This document shows positions 1 to 9,145 of a DNA stretch of 64,000 nucleotides, one piece after another. A program made the translations under genes and the position numbers. How positions within the stretch are numbered: the first letter of the stretch is position 1; each line of letters starts with the position of its first letter. The DNA is taken from assembly GCF_033118175.1 (NCBI RefSeq), contig NC_083701.1, positions 69,835,001-69,899,000 on the forward strand. Direction: 5' to 3'. Origin of the DNA: Dama dama (Eukaryota > Chordata > Mammalia > Artiodactyla > Cervidae). The notes beneath the pieces are model-generated. The model did no database searches. It saw only the letters and a list, made by a program, of their open reading frames with translations, and was not told where the DNA came from.

Positions 1-400
1 TTAATACATGTCTAGGATTGTCATCACTTTCCTTCCAAGGAGCCAACAGCTTTTAATTTCGTGGTCACAGTCACCATCCACAGTGATTTTGGAGCCCAAG
101 AAAACAGCATGTGTCACTGTTTCCACTTCTTCCCCTTCTGTTTACTATGAAGTGATGGGACTGGGTGCCATGATATTAGATTTTCTAATGTTGAGTTTCA
201 AGTCAGCTCTTTCATGCTCCTCTTTCACCCTTTTCAAGAGGCTCTTTAGTTTCTCTGGAGTCATATCATCTGCTTTTCTAAGGTTGCTGATATTTCTCCT
301 GGCATTCTTGATTCCAGTTTGTGATTCATTCAGTCTGATATTTCGCATGACGTACTCTGCACAGGAGTTAAATAAGCAGGGTGGCAATATACATCCGGGT
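1..400 (-). mobile_element. BovB LINE fragment (RT domain, truncated by window edge)
   Basis: The minus strand encodes RTE/BovB reverse-transcriptase sequence downstream of the catalytic core, including CLFNSCAEYVMRN followed by a degraded YADD box (here KADD). About nine residues that normally follow the box are missing. The open piece at 145-387 is 80 residues, and no frame is intact. The element runs off the left edge of the window, so its 3' end is not seen. Confidence 0.92.
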
Positions 401-530
401 CATTGTTGTTCAGCCGCTCAGTCGTGTCTGACTCTTGGTGACCCCATGGACTGCAGCATGCTAGGCTTCCCCGTCTTTCACCATCTCCTGGGGCATTGGA
501 CTTTCCTTTCACCACCAGACACATTCACCA
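401..530 (-). mobile_element. Bov-A/BovB 3'-end-type unit
   Basis: Begins with the Bov-A hallmark (GTTGTTCAGCCGCTCAGTCG followed by a TGACTCTTGGTGACCCC-type block) and continues with a CTTTCACCATCTCC block. It interrupts the order of the BovB pieces on either side, so it is a separate insertion or a rearranged copy. The right boundary is vague. Confidence 0.7.
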
Positions 531-540
531 CTGAGCGCTG

Positions 541-745
541 TTCCTGCTTTGGCCCAGCCACCTCATTCTTTCTGAAACTATTAGTAATTTTCCTTCTGCT
601 CTTTCCTAGTAATATATTGCACACTTTCTGACCTGGGGAGCTCATCTTGTGGTGTCATATCTTTCTGCCTTTTCATACTATCCAAAGGGCTCTCCAGGCA
701 AAAATACTGGACTGGATTGCCATTTCCTCCTCCAAAAGTGTTGGA
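541..745 (-). mobile_element. Probable BovB upstream-region fragment
   Basis: Diverged sequence with the blocks CTGACCTGGGGAGCTCATCT, CTTTCTGCCTTTTCATACT and CTCCAGGCAAAAATACTGGA. I associate these with the 5' (endonuclease side) portion of BovB read in antisense. The assignment is from recall of the family. The piece carries no convincing open frame. Confidence 0.5.
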
Positions 746-829
746 ATATAGTGCTCTTTGTTTTCAATAATTTTTATCTTATATAGCAGCTCTAAACACT
801 TCTATTTTTTGGCTTCGTTTGTTTCTGTA

Positions 830-1141
830 TTGGCTGTGCTGGATTTTCGCTTCTGCGTGGTCTCTTCTCTGGTTGTGGCAAGCAGAAGCCACTCTGTAAT
901 TGTGCACAGGCTTCTCCTTGCGGTGGTCCTTCTGGTCGCCAAGCACAGGCTCTAGAGGTCACTGCCTTCAATAGTTGCCCCGCAAGGGCTCACTGGTCGC
1001 GCTTCCTGGACTCTAGAACATAGGCTCAACAGTTGTGCACAGACTTAGCTGCTCTGTGGCACATGGAATGTTCCCGAGATGGAACCTGTGTCTTTGGCAT
1101 TGGCAGGTGGATTCTTTACCGCTGAGCTGCCAGGGGAGCCT
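830..1141 (-). mobile_element. CHR-type SINE (tRNA-Glu derived)
   Basis: Antisense copy. It begins with TTGGCTGTGCTGGATTTTCG and ends with the complement of a tRNA-derived head (TTCTTTACCGCTGAGCTGCC). Between them is the GC-rich CHR body with repeated 'cacaggctt' and 'gctctag' units. Cetartiodactyl CHR family. The A/B-box region is decayed, so it is not a functional tRNA gene. Confidence 0.88.
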
Positions 1142-2678
1142 CTATACGACTCTTTTGATTTGAACTGGAACTCAGCTTATTTACCTTTGGCACTCAGATT
1201 TTCTGTGAGGTTGACTAGGTCCTCTAGAAGTCCAACTCACCTGCATTGAAACCTACAAAAACATAGTAATATTGACAGATATCATTTATGAGTATAGCTT
1301 TGACCTCCAAGAACTAACAGTCAAGTCAGTTAATAGGAAACAAACATAATTAGCATTTAAATGTTAATCTTTTAAACATCATTTTATACACTAAGGACAT
1401 TTTTTTAAATTAAGATATAAGAATAGAATTGAATAAATTGCCAAACCTCAATTGATCATTAATTTTTTGTACTATAAAAACTAGAAATTATAATGACACC
1501 TTTTTATTTCATGTGAAATTAATATATTAATAAAACATTACATAGATTTTTTTTTCTTCTCTTGAAAAACTTTAAGACTAAGCTTTTACTACTAAATCAT
1601 TAACTTTTAAACGATAATGATATAAATGAATGTTATTTTGGAATAGTGAAAAATAATTGGCCCAGAAAATGAAACGAATTTTAAACTGTCCCATTAAAGA
1701 ATATAACTTTATTATCAAAATAAATGTTTTCTTAAATCAAAATATTGTTTGTGAAGCATTCTTATAAATAAATTATAATTTTTTTCTTCAGTTGAGGAAT
1801 CATTTGTTCAACAAACTAGAATAAGGGCATGATAGACATCTCAATAATACTTTTAGCAAATGTGTACACTTTCTAGATGCTATTTATGTTACCAAATCCT
1901 TCATGGCCCACCTAAAATCAGGCCCTTTGTGGTCATAAATCATTTCTAGTTTGAGTGCGGCTATTTTTCACTCCTACTTGTAGCCTACTCTACTCTAGTG
2001 GGAAACTTCTCATAATGTTTCCAGTGTGTGTTTTTATTCTGTGTTACGTGCATATGTAATATGGGGCATGAAGTACAGTTAGGGAAAATGAAGTGAAGAC
2101 ATTCTCTTGTATCAACAACCTTTTCTTAAAGTACTGGCAATTAGTACCAAAGATTACATCAGCTTCATAAAATTCAGACAGTTAAAGAAAAGCACAATAT
2201 ACAATGAGCCACATTACTGAAGGAACCAGTTGTAATTTAGAGAGAGCAGTTAATTCTTTATGATTTAAAATTTGAGTGTTCCTTAGTGGAACATTCCTGC
2301 CTTTCTTGGTCTCATTTTATTTAGAAGTCCAAATTTGATTGCTTCACTGCCAATCTAAGAGAGAAAGTAGGAAAAGAAAGTAAAGGAAGTAAAATTCGTA
2401 TCAGTAAAAGTATCTATTAGCAATTCTCATCTAAAACTGGGTAGAAAGAGATATTGAAATACTTTGCTAAACTGAGATTTAGGTTTTATCTCATTGCCCA
2501 GGATGATGCAATTTCTACTCTCAAATAATAGAAATCAGACTTTCTTAGTTTGTTGTTATCTGATGGGATTATAGAAGGAAAAGCTTTGTATTAATCACAA
2601 AATAAATGTATGCTTGCCTCCAAGAGATCATCAGATGAGGATGAGGGACCAAGTTTGCTGGTCCAGACAGGACCCAGA
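1142..2678. other. Unassigned AT-rich DNA
   Basis: No open frame, SINE, LINE or simple repeat that I can support. Base composition is strongly AT, as in the surrounding intergenic-type DNA. Confidence 0.5.
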
Positions 2679-2822
2679 GGCTCCTCTGTGTCAACTACTT
2701 TATGCTAACTCCAATTAAGACTTCAAGAATAAGCTTCCCTGGTGGCTCAGATAGCAAAGGATCTGCCAGCAGTTCAGGAGACCTGGGTTTGATCCCTGGG
2801 TTGGGAAGATCCCTGGGCTACC
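2679..2822 (+). repeat. Left arm of an inverted duplication, including a partial SINE
   Basis: About 54 bp of non-SINE sequence (CCTCTGTGTCAACTACTTTA...) followed by a 90-bp tRNA-derived SINE head from about 2733 (GCTTCCCTGGTGGCTCAG). The reverse complement of the whole unit recurs at 3475-3622. Both copies share the same SINE variant (GCCAGCARTTCAGGAGAC), so they derive from one ancestor and not from two independent insertions. Confidence 0.85.
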
Positions 2823-2929
2823 CACTCTCATTGTGACAGGGCAGTCACGCAGACACAGAACAAGCACTCGAACACTTGTGTTTCAGAGTTCCATGAGGAG
2901 CCCAATGCTGCCCCCATTCTCCTTCATCC

Positions 2930-3130
2930 TCCTTGCTTCATTTTTCTCCGTGATATGTAATCCCATCTGCTTTACTTAGTTTTTCCTTTGTTTATAGTTC
3001 ATCTCCCCCTCTAAAATGTAATCTTCAAGAGGGTAGTGATGTTTGTCTTCATACTCACTGCTGTATCTCCTGCTCCACTTCAGGGCCCAGCATATAGTAG
3101 GGGCTAAATAAATATTTGTCAAGTGTAAAT
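2930..3130 (+). mobile_element. L2-like 3' end
   Basis: Contains the recognisable L2 tail layout: 'aagagggtagtgatgtttgtc', 'cactgctgtatctcc', 'agggcccagcatatagtagg', and then 'aaataaatatttgt'. Heavily diverged. The left limit is approximate. Confidence 0.7.
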
Positions 3131-3380
3131 GAGTGCCCCCTGCTGTCCACCTCTTTGCCTATGAGGCCAGAAAATTACAGCTGCCTCACTGAAATCACAG
3201 GTGTCATCCAAGTGCCTTCCCCACCATTACAGTTTGCAGAAGTTTAGCTGACAGGAAACAGTGGGTGGGGAGCTCACCCCCTTCCTACTTCCTCAAATCT
3301 CAGTAAAAATGGCTTGGGAAAATGAAGTCAAGCTAAAGTTTCTAAAATAAAGTAGAAAACATAAATGTCTACTTGTTCTT

Positions 3381-3564
3381 GAAAGTGTTGGTCACTCAGT
3401 CGTGTCCAGCTCTTTGCAACCCCATGGACAGTAGCCCACCATGCTCCTCCATCCATGGAATTCTCCAGGAAAGGTTAACCCAGGGGTCTCCCCGACCCAG
3501 GAATCAAAGCCAGGTCTCCTGAATTGCTGGCAGTTTCTTTACTGTCTGAGCCACCAGGGAAGCT
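3381..3564 (-). mobile_element. Bov-tA SINE (antisense)
   Basis: Runs from GTCACTCAGTCGTGTCCAGC through CCATGGAATTCTCCAGG to the complement of the tRNA-Glu head (GAGCCACCAGGGAAGCTT). Its right half lies inside the inverted duplication. Confidence 0.93.
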
Positions 3565-3622
3565 TATTCTCGACCACGTCTTAATTGGTGTTAGCTTAAA
3601 GTAGTTGACGCAGAGGAACCAA
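3475..3622 (-). repeat. Right arm of the inverted duplication
   Basis: The reverse complement aligns with 2679-2822 across both SINE and non-SINE sequence. By eye the identity is above 80 percent, with a 3-4 bp indel near 'aattaagac'. The arms are separated by about 650 bp. Confidence 0.85.
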
Positions 3623-4610
3623 AGAACTTTGATAAAGGCCTAATGATCCAAACACAACATGGAAGGCTCAAGATGGTGCCTTGGCTCCCCACTGCCATTG
3701 CTTCCAGTCCAAACAGAGGTGCCGTCTCGTGATGCTTTCCACGCTGGAGGCCTAGCTACCTTTAACGGCTAGGGCTACAGCTGCCGTTGAAAGACATTAT
3801 GGTTATCGAAGTCGCCTTGCCTACCCATCACATGGGTACCATCTTGTTTATTCACATAACTCTGCTGAGTTGAATGTTTCTGTCCATTTCAGCTGAGAAG
3901 ACTGATCTTTCAAGAGGGTGGTTGAAGCTAGAAATTTAACAGTTTCCAGTGAGACGGCTTCTCCTCTTATAACCTACTCTGGAGTCTCAACTGCTTACAG
4001 CTCCTAAATGCTAAGTTCTATTATTCTTTCCATTTTTCAGAGGGATATCAAGCCCCACAGAGCTCAGATTGTTTACTCAGAACAACAGAGGGGATGGGAA
4101 AGAGATGAGACTCAAATTCACACCCTTAACCACTTCCCTGCACTGCTTCCTACTGTCCCCTCATGCAGGAGCTGACAAAAAGAATACAACATACACTTGT
4201 TCAGCATATTAAAATTACAAAACCTTCTCACACATTATCCCATTCAATTTGAACAGAGATTAAAATATATATATATAATGGTTATGCAAGAAACCCCAGA
4301 CTTAATGTCTCAGAGAATAAACAGAAGAGGTAGGTACAGTGACGGTGACAATTTCCCTCCTTCCATATGAACTGGCAGCAGCTGCAAACCACTGTAGATC
4401 AACTGGGAGACCTCGCCAATACCTCTTTATTTTCTCTCAGCTTTTTGGCAGTTTTACATTCATAGTTGATCCATTGTCTCCTGAGTTCTGGATAAAATGC
4501 GATTTAATTAGGAAATTTCTGTACACACTCACTCTTTCTCTCTACATTGAATTATACTAGGTTAGATCCAGGAAATATCAAGGCCAATGAAAAAGCACTT
4601 TGTCTTAAGA
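3623..4610. other. Mostly unassigned; weak MIR-like stretch near 4020-4160
   Basis: 4020-4160 has a MIR-like order (TTTTCAGAGGGATATCAAG, then CACAGAGCTCAGATTGTTTA, ending near CACCCTTAACCACTTCCCTG), but divergence is high. The rest holds nothing I recognise. A 73-codon open frame at 4339-4560 has no recognisable domain and is probably chance. Confidence 0.4.
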
Positions 4611-4632
4611 TTGTGTGTGTGTGTGTGTGTGA
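4611..4632. repeat. (TG)n microsatellite
   Basis: Eleven uninterrupted GT/TG dinucleotides. Confidence 0.97.
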
Positions 4633-4993
4633 CTTTTTAGCTGGTGTTTTTCATAAGTGTCAAAATACTGGATCCATGTATATGTATGGATGATTCTTTT
4701 TGCTGTTTGCCTGAAACTGCCACAATACCTGTGGCAGTGTTAAACAGCTGTGCCTCAATACAAAATAAAAAATTAAAAAATATTGAAGTGCCCAAATAAT
4801 CTCTTCCTGTAGCATAGAAGTATCTGATTTGTCACAGACTGGGTAATAAGATTGGTGGAGCTAGGATTTATGCTCATAATGACAGCCCTGGGATTCACCT
4901 TTCAGAGAGGCAGCAGTGGAAAGAGTTCATGCAACCCTAAGTATTAAATCAAGGCTAGAGGAAGTCTCTTGCTATGAAGAGGGGTTCAAAATG

Positions 4994-5017
4994 CACACAC
5001 ACACACACACACACACA
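4994..5017. repeat. (CA)n microsatellite
   Basis: Twelve uninterrupted CA dinucleotides. The open frame across it is a simple-repeat artefact. Confidence 0.97.
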
Positions 5018-5499
5018 TCTCTTGGTAGCTGAAGCCCATCTACCAAAACCCAGAGCCTTGAGCTGGGGCAGCACTTGGTCCTTCTCCCCTGTGCATGCAT
5101 CTCTGCACACAGTTGTGTTATGTACACAATTAGGTTATTGTGTTATGTACATTTGTGTTATGATCAACAAATGCTGCTTAGCAAATGATTTTGGGGTCTA
5201 TTTGGTGTAAGTCTGAGCAAGAAGACAGTCACTCTAGGGCAGACAGTGCTAAGCCTACAGAAGAGATCCTTGTGACAGGGACAAAAAATGTCTAGTGGGG
5301 CCAGGCCCCCATGGGCATTGACTGGGGTCTAGTGAGGCTTCTGGAATCAATCTCACAGGCACTGGATGTCTGACAGAGGAGGGCACATGTTTGAAAAGGA
5401 GAGCACCCCCTTACTAAGTTGTCAGGGTGGTTCTCAAAGAGCAAAGAAATAAGAATTTCACCTCTAGGAAGTCAGACCTTGGTTTACAATCACCTGTGA

Positions 5500-5905
5500 G
5501 GTGTCTGTTGTGGCACTTTTTGCATGGGGATTACCATCTGGTGCTTCTTATATTTCACTCCCCTGCAACTATACCCAAGCATTGTAATTGTAATTCCCAG
5601 AGCAAATCACCCTCTCTTTGCTCCTTGACCTTTTCACCTGCTGATTTCCCTCTGTGGAATGCCCTTTCCCACCCCATTCATACCCCTGAGTCAACTAACT
5701 CATCCTACAGGTATTCGCTTTGAGATCATTTCCTTGATAAGGCCTCTGAGGACCCCAGCACACCCACACCAAGGGAAGGAAATCACTTGCATTCTGTCTT
5801 CTAATGGTCTGTGTGATGTGTCTCCACCACTGAGCTCCAACTGCGGGACTGTGGCGTGTTACCACTGCTTCCTCAGAGTCCAGCGTGGAGCCCTCCTACG
5901 GGGCT
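5500..5905 (+). mobile_element. L2-like LINE, internal part
   Basis: Matches the layout of L2 3' coding/UTR sequence: 'ggaatgccctttcccacccc', 'actcatcctacaggtattc', 'cctctgaggaccccagcaca'. Its 3' tail reappears at 6558-6618 after an inserted L1, so the two segments were once contiguous. Confidence 0.7.
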
Positions 5906-6557
5906 GCTGAAAGTGTGAATTGGTACAACCACTGTGGAGACCAGTACAGAAATTCCTTAAAAACCTAAAATTAGAGCTACCTTATGATCCAAAAATCCCA
6001 CTCCTGAGCATTTATCCAGAGAAAACAAATTCAAAGAAATACATACACCCCCAATGTCCATTTACAATTGCCAAGACATAGAAGCAGCCTATATGTCCAT
6101 TGACAGGTGAATGGATAAAGAAGATGTGATATATATACATATATATATATATGTATGTATTTTATATATATATATATAAAATCACTTATATGTGAAATCT
6201 AAAAACATAATACAAAAAACTAATTTGCAAACAGAAAAAGACTCTCACAGACATAGAAAACAAACGTGATTCGCAGAGAAGATAGGGGCTAAGAGAGGGA
6301 TAGATAAATTAGGAGTTTGAAATTAACATATACTCACTACTATAAATAAAACAGGTAAATATCAGTTACCTACTACAACAACACACTACAGGGAACTACA
6401 CTCAATATCTTGTAGTTACCTATAATGGAAAAGAATTTGAAAAAGAATATTTCTATATTTATGTAAGTATGTAGATATATATCTGAATCACTTTGTTGCA
6501 CACTTGAAACTAATACAACATTGTAAATTAACTATTCTACAATTTAAAAAAAAAAAC
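5906..6557 (+). mobile_element. L1 3' end (artiodactyl type) inside L2
   Basis: Sense L1 tail with the standard blocks: 'cctaaaattagagctacctt', 'ccaaaaatcccactcctgag', 'atggataaagaagatgtgat', 'cagggaactacactcaatat', 'actaatacaacattgtaaat', then A-rich. An (AT)n tract expanded at about 6128-6178. It carries only the ORF2 terminus and 3' UTR and is coding-dead. Confidence 0.9.
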
Positions 6558-6618
6558 ATGATGCCTGGCACATAGTAGTAATTCAACAAATACTTAAAGG
6601 ACAAATGAATAAATAAGG
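6558..6618 (+). mobile_element. L2 3' tail, continuation of the 5500-5905 copy
   Basis: Contains 'atgcctggcacatagtagt', 'caacaaatactt' and 'aaatgaataaat', the L2 terminal consensus layout. It lies immediately after the L1 poly(A). Confidence 0.75.
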
Positions 6619-6689
6619 AGAAAGCTTTCATAACATGTATCATTACTTTAAGTAAAAAATCAGTTGATAAACTCCATGTTGTTGAAGCA

Positions 6690-6691
<2 letters not shown>

Positions 6692-6751
<60 letters not shown>

Positions 6752-6764
6752 TATATATATATAT
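6692..6764. repeat. Compound (AT)n-(AC)n-(AT)n microsatellite
   Basis: About 24 AT units, then about 6 AC units, then about 7 AT units. It is likely length-polymorphic. The minus-strand frame reading repeated Tyr-Ile is an artefact of this tract. Confidence 0.97.
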
Positions 6765-7063
6765 CTTTTGAAGTCTAAACTTAGAGCAGTAAGGCTGAAA
6801 TCTCCCTACAGTTAGAAATTCAGCAATGACACCAGGAACAATCAGTCTGAGGTAAACTACAATAAGAAGCTAAACTGGGAAGTGTAAGTTGGAGGGGAAA
6901 AAAACAGGTTTAGGACAAAGGAATGTATTCAAACATTTAAAAAACAAAACTTTAGGCTTATAATGGAGAACTTTATCAACAACAGGAAAGAACTGTAATA
7001 GATACTCTATAATAACATACATATCTAAATACAATTATTCTTAAGTTGACAGTAATTGAAATA

Positions 7064-7136
7064 AATGAACATTTTTATCCCATTATCAAAAAATAATTTT
7101 GTGTTCTATACACTGCCAAGTGGAAATGATCACTTT
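7064..7136 (+). repeat. Left copy of a long direct flank repeat around BovB
   Basis: 73 nt (AATGAACATTTTTATCCCAT ... GGAAATGATCACTTT). It recurs at 8807-8889 with an internal difference of about 10 nt. The BovB begins at the next base. Confidence 0.9.
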
Positions 7137-8806
7137 CAGTTCAGTTCAGTTCAGTCACTCAGTCGTGTCCGACTCTTTGCAAACCCGTAGACTGCAGCAT
7201 GCCAGGCTTCCCTGTCCATCACCAAACTCCTGGAGTTTACTCAAATTCATGTCCATTGAGTCGGTGACGCCATCCAACCAACTCATCCTCTGTCGTCCCC
7301 TTCTCCTCCCGCCGTCAATCTTTCCCAGCATCAGTGTATTTTCAAATGATTCAGTTCTTCACATCAGGTGGCCAAAGTATTGGAGTTTCAGCATCAGTCT
7401 TTCCAATGAATATTCAGGACTGATTTCCTTTGGGATTGACTGGTTTGATCTCCTTGCAGTCCAAGGGACTCTCAAAAGTCTTCTCCAATACCACAGTTCA
7501 AAAGCATCAATTCTTCAGTGCTCAGCTTTCTTTATGGTCCAACTCTCACATCCATACATGACTACTAGGAAGACCATAGCTTTGACAAGATGGACCTTTG
7601 TTAGCAAAGTAATGTCTCTGCATTTTAATATGCTGTCTAGGTTGTTCATAGCTCTTCTTCCAAGGAGCAAGTGTCTTTTAATTTCATGGCTGCTATCACC
7701 ATCTGCAGTGATTTTGGAACCCCAAAAGATTAAGTCTGTCCCTATTTCCATTGTTTCCCCATCTATTTGCCATGAAGCAATGGGACCAGATGCCATGATC
7801 TTAGTTTTCTGAATGTTGAGTTTTAAGCCAACTTTTTCACTCTCCTCTTTCACTTTCATCAAGAGGCTCTTTAGTTCATCTTCGCTTTCTGCCATAAGGG
7901 TGGTGTCATCTACACATCTAAGGATATTGATATTTCTCCTGGCAATCTTGATTCCAGCTTTTGCTTCATCCAGCCCAGTGTTTCCCATGATATACTCTGC
8001 ATATAAGTTAAATAATCAGGGTGACAATATACAGCCTTGAATTACTCCTTTCCCAATTTGGAAACAGTCTGCTGTTCCACATCCAGTTCTAACTGTTGTT
8101 TGACCTGTATACAGATTTCCCAGGAGGCAGGTCAGATGGTCTGGTATTCCCATCTCTTGAAGAATTTTCCACAGTTTGTTGTGATCCACACAGTCAAAGG
8201 CTTTGGCATAGTCAATAAAGCAGAAGTAGATATTTTTCTGGCACTCTCTTGCTTTTTCGATGATCCAGCAGATGTTTGCAATTTGATCTCTGGTTCCTCT
8301 GCCTTTTCTAAATCCAGCTTGAACATCTGGAAGTTCACAGTTCATGTACTGTTGAAGCCTGGCTTGGAGAATTTTGAGCATTACTTTACTAGCGTGTGAG
8401 ATGAGTGCAATTGTGCAGTAGTTTGAGCATTCTTTGGCATTGCCTTTCTTGGGATTGGAATGAAAACTGACCTTTCCCCATCCTGTGGCCACTGCTGAGT
8501 TTTCCAAATTTGCTGGCATATTGAGTGTAGCACTTTCATAGCATTGTCTTTTAGGATTTGAAATAGCTCAGCTGGAATTCCATCACCTCCGCTAGCTTTG
8601 TTCATAATGATGCTTCCTAAGGTCCTCTTGACTTCACATTCCAGGATATTTGGCTCTAATAAGTGAATGATCACATCATCATGATTATCTGGGTCATGAA
8701 GATCTTTTTTGTATAGTTCTGAGTATTCTTGCCACCTCTTCTTAACATCTTCTCCTTATGTTAGGTCCATACCATTTCTGTCCTTTATTGTGCCCATCTT
8801 TGCATT
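7137..8806 (-). mobile_element. BovB LINE, 1.67 kb 3' portion, antisense
   Basis: Starts with the complement of the BovB terminal repeat (CAGTTCAGTTCAGTTCAGTC). It runs through the whole 3' tail and RT coding region and ends near 'cccatctttgcat'. The element is 5'-truncated: no endonuclease domain is present. It is flanked by 73/83-nt direct repeats, far longer than a usual LINE TSD. Confidence 0.96.
7515..8674 (-). pseudogene. Decayed BovB reverse transcriptase
   Basis: RTE-class reverse transcriptase of BovB, which would copy LINE RNA at a nicked target. Three minus-strand pieces in different frames follow protein order. 8381-8674 holds the N-side fingers (NKASGGDGIPAELFQ). 8016-8519 holds motif A, FIDYAKAFDCVDH, with both acidic residues, and the QGCILSP box. 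7515-7988 holds the C-side and the connection domain (LNIQKTKIMASGPI, SHEIKRHLLLGR). The YADD box reads CVDD here, and frames change between pieces, so it cannot make active enzyme. The endonuclease is absent. Confidence 0.93.
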
Positions 8807-8889
8807 AATGTTCATTTTTATCCCATTATCAAGAAATAATTTTGTGTTCTCTATATTTCTCTCTAGTGCCAAGTGGAAATGATCACTTT
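8807..8889 (+). repeat. Right copy of the long direct flank repeat
   Basis: 83 nt matching 7064-7136. An extra segment of about 10 nt (around 'ctatatttctctctag') is present only here. Confidence 0.9.
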
Positions 8890-8929
8890 ACATTTTAATA
8901 AACAACAATTACCCAAGCCAAGTACATTC

Positions 8930-9145
8930 AACTGATAATATCTTTTATTGTGAGCCAGTTTCTATGCCACACTCTATTTAGACATCTCATTCAGTCCCAC
9001 TGACAGCTCTGTGAAATGGGTTTAACTATCACTTAGAAGATAAATAATTTCCCCTTAAACATTCAGTTGGTAAGTATTAAGACTCTGATTCAAGTTTAAG
9101 TGTTTCTGGTCCAAAGTCCAGGTTCCTAATCACTGATCACTGGAA
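8930..9145 (+). mobile_element. MIR-like SINE
   Basis: MIR layout: 'cattcagtcccactgacagc', 'gtgaaatgggtttaactatc', then 'taaataatttccccttaaac', and a 3' 'aagtccaggttcctaatcac'. Very diverged. Confidence 0.55.

Noticed and set aside
3755..3795. Imperfect hairpin 'ctttaacggcta' / 'agctgccgttgaaag'
   Set aside because: The stem is short with a bulge, and there is no pre-miRNA-length pairing around it; likely chance.
6488..6748. 86-codon minus-strand frame
   Set aside because: Its N-terminus is repeated Tyr-Ile from the (AT)n tract and the rest is antisense repeat flank.
7137..7156. Short TTCAG tandem repeats seen at several sites, as a possible CRISPR or telomere-like array
   Set aside because: They are the terminal repeats of BovB 3' ends, with no spacers.
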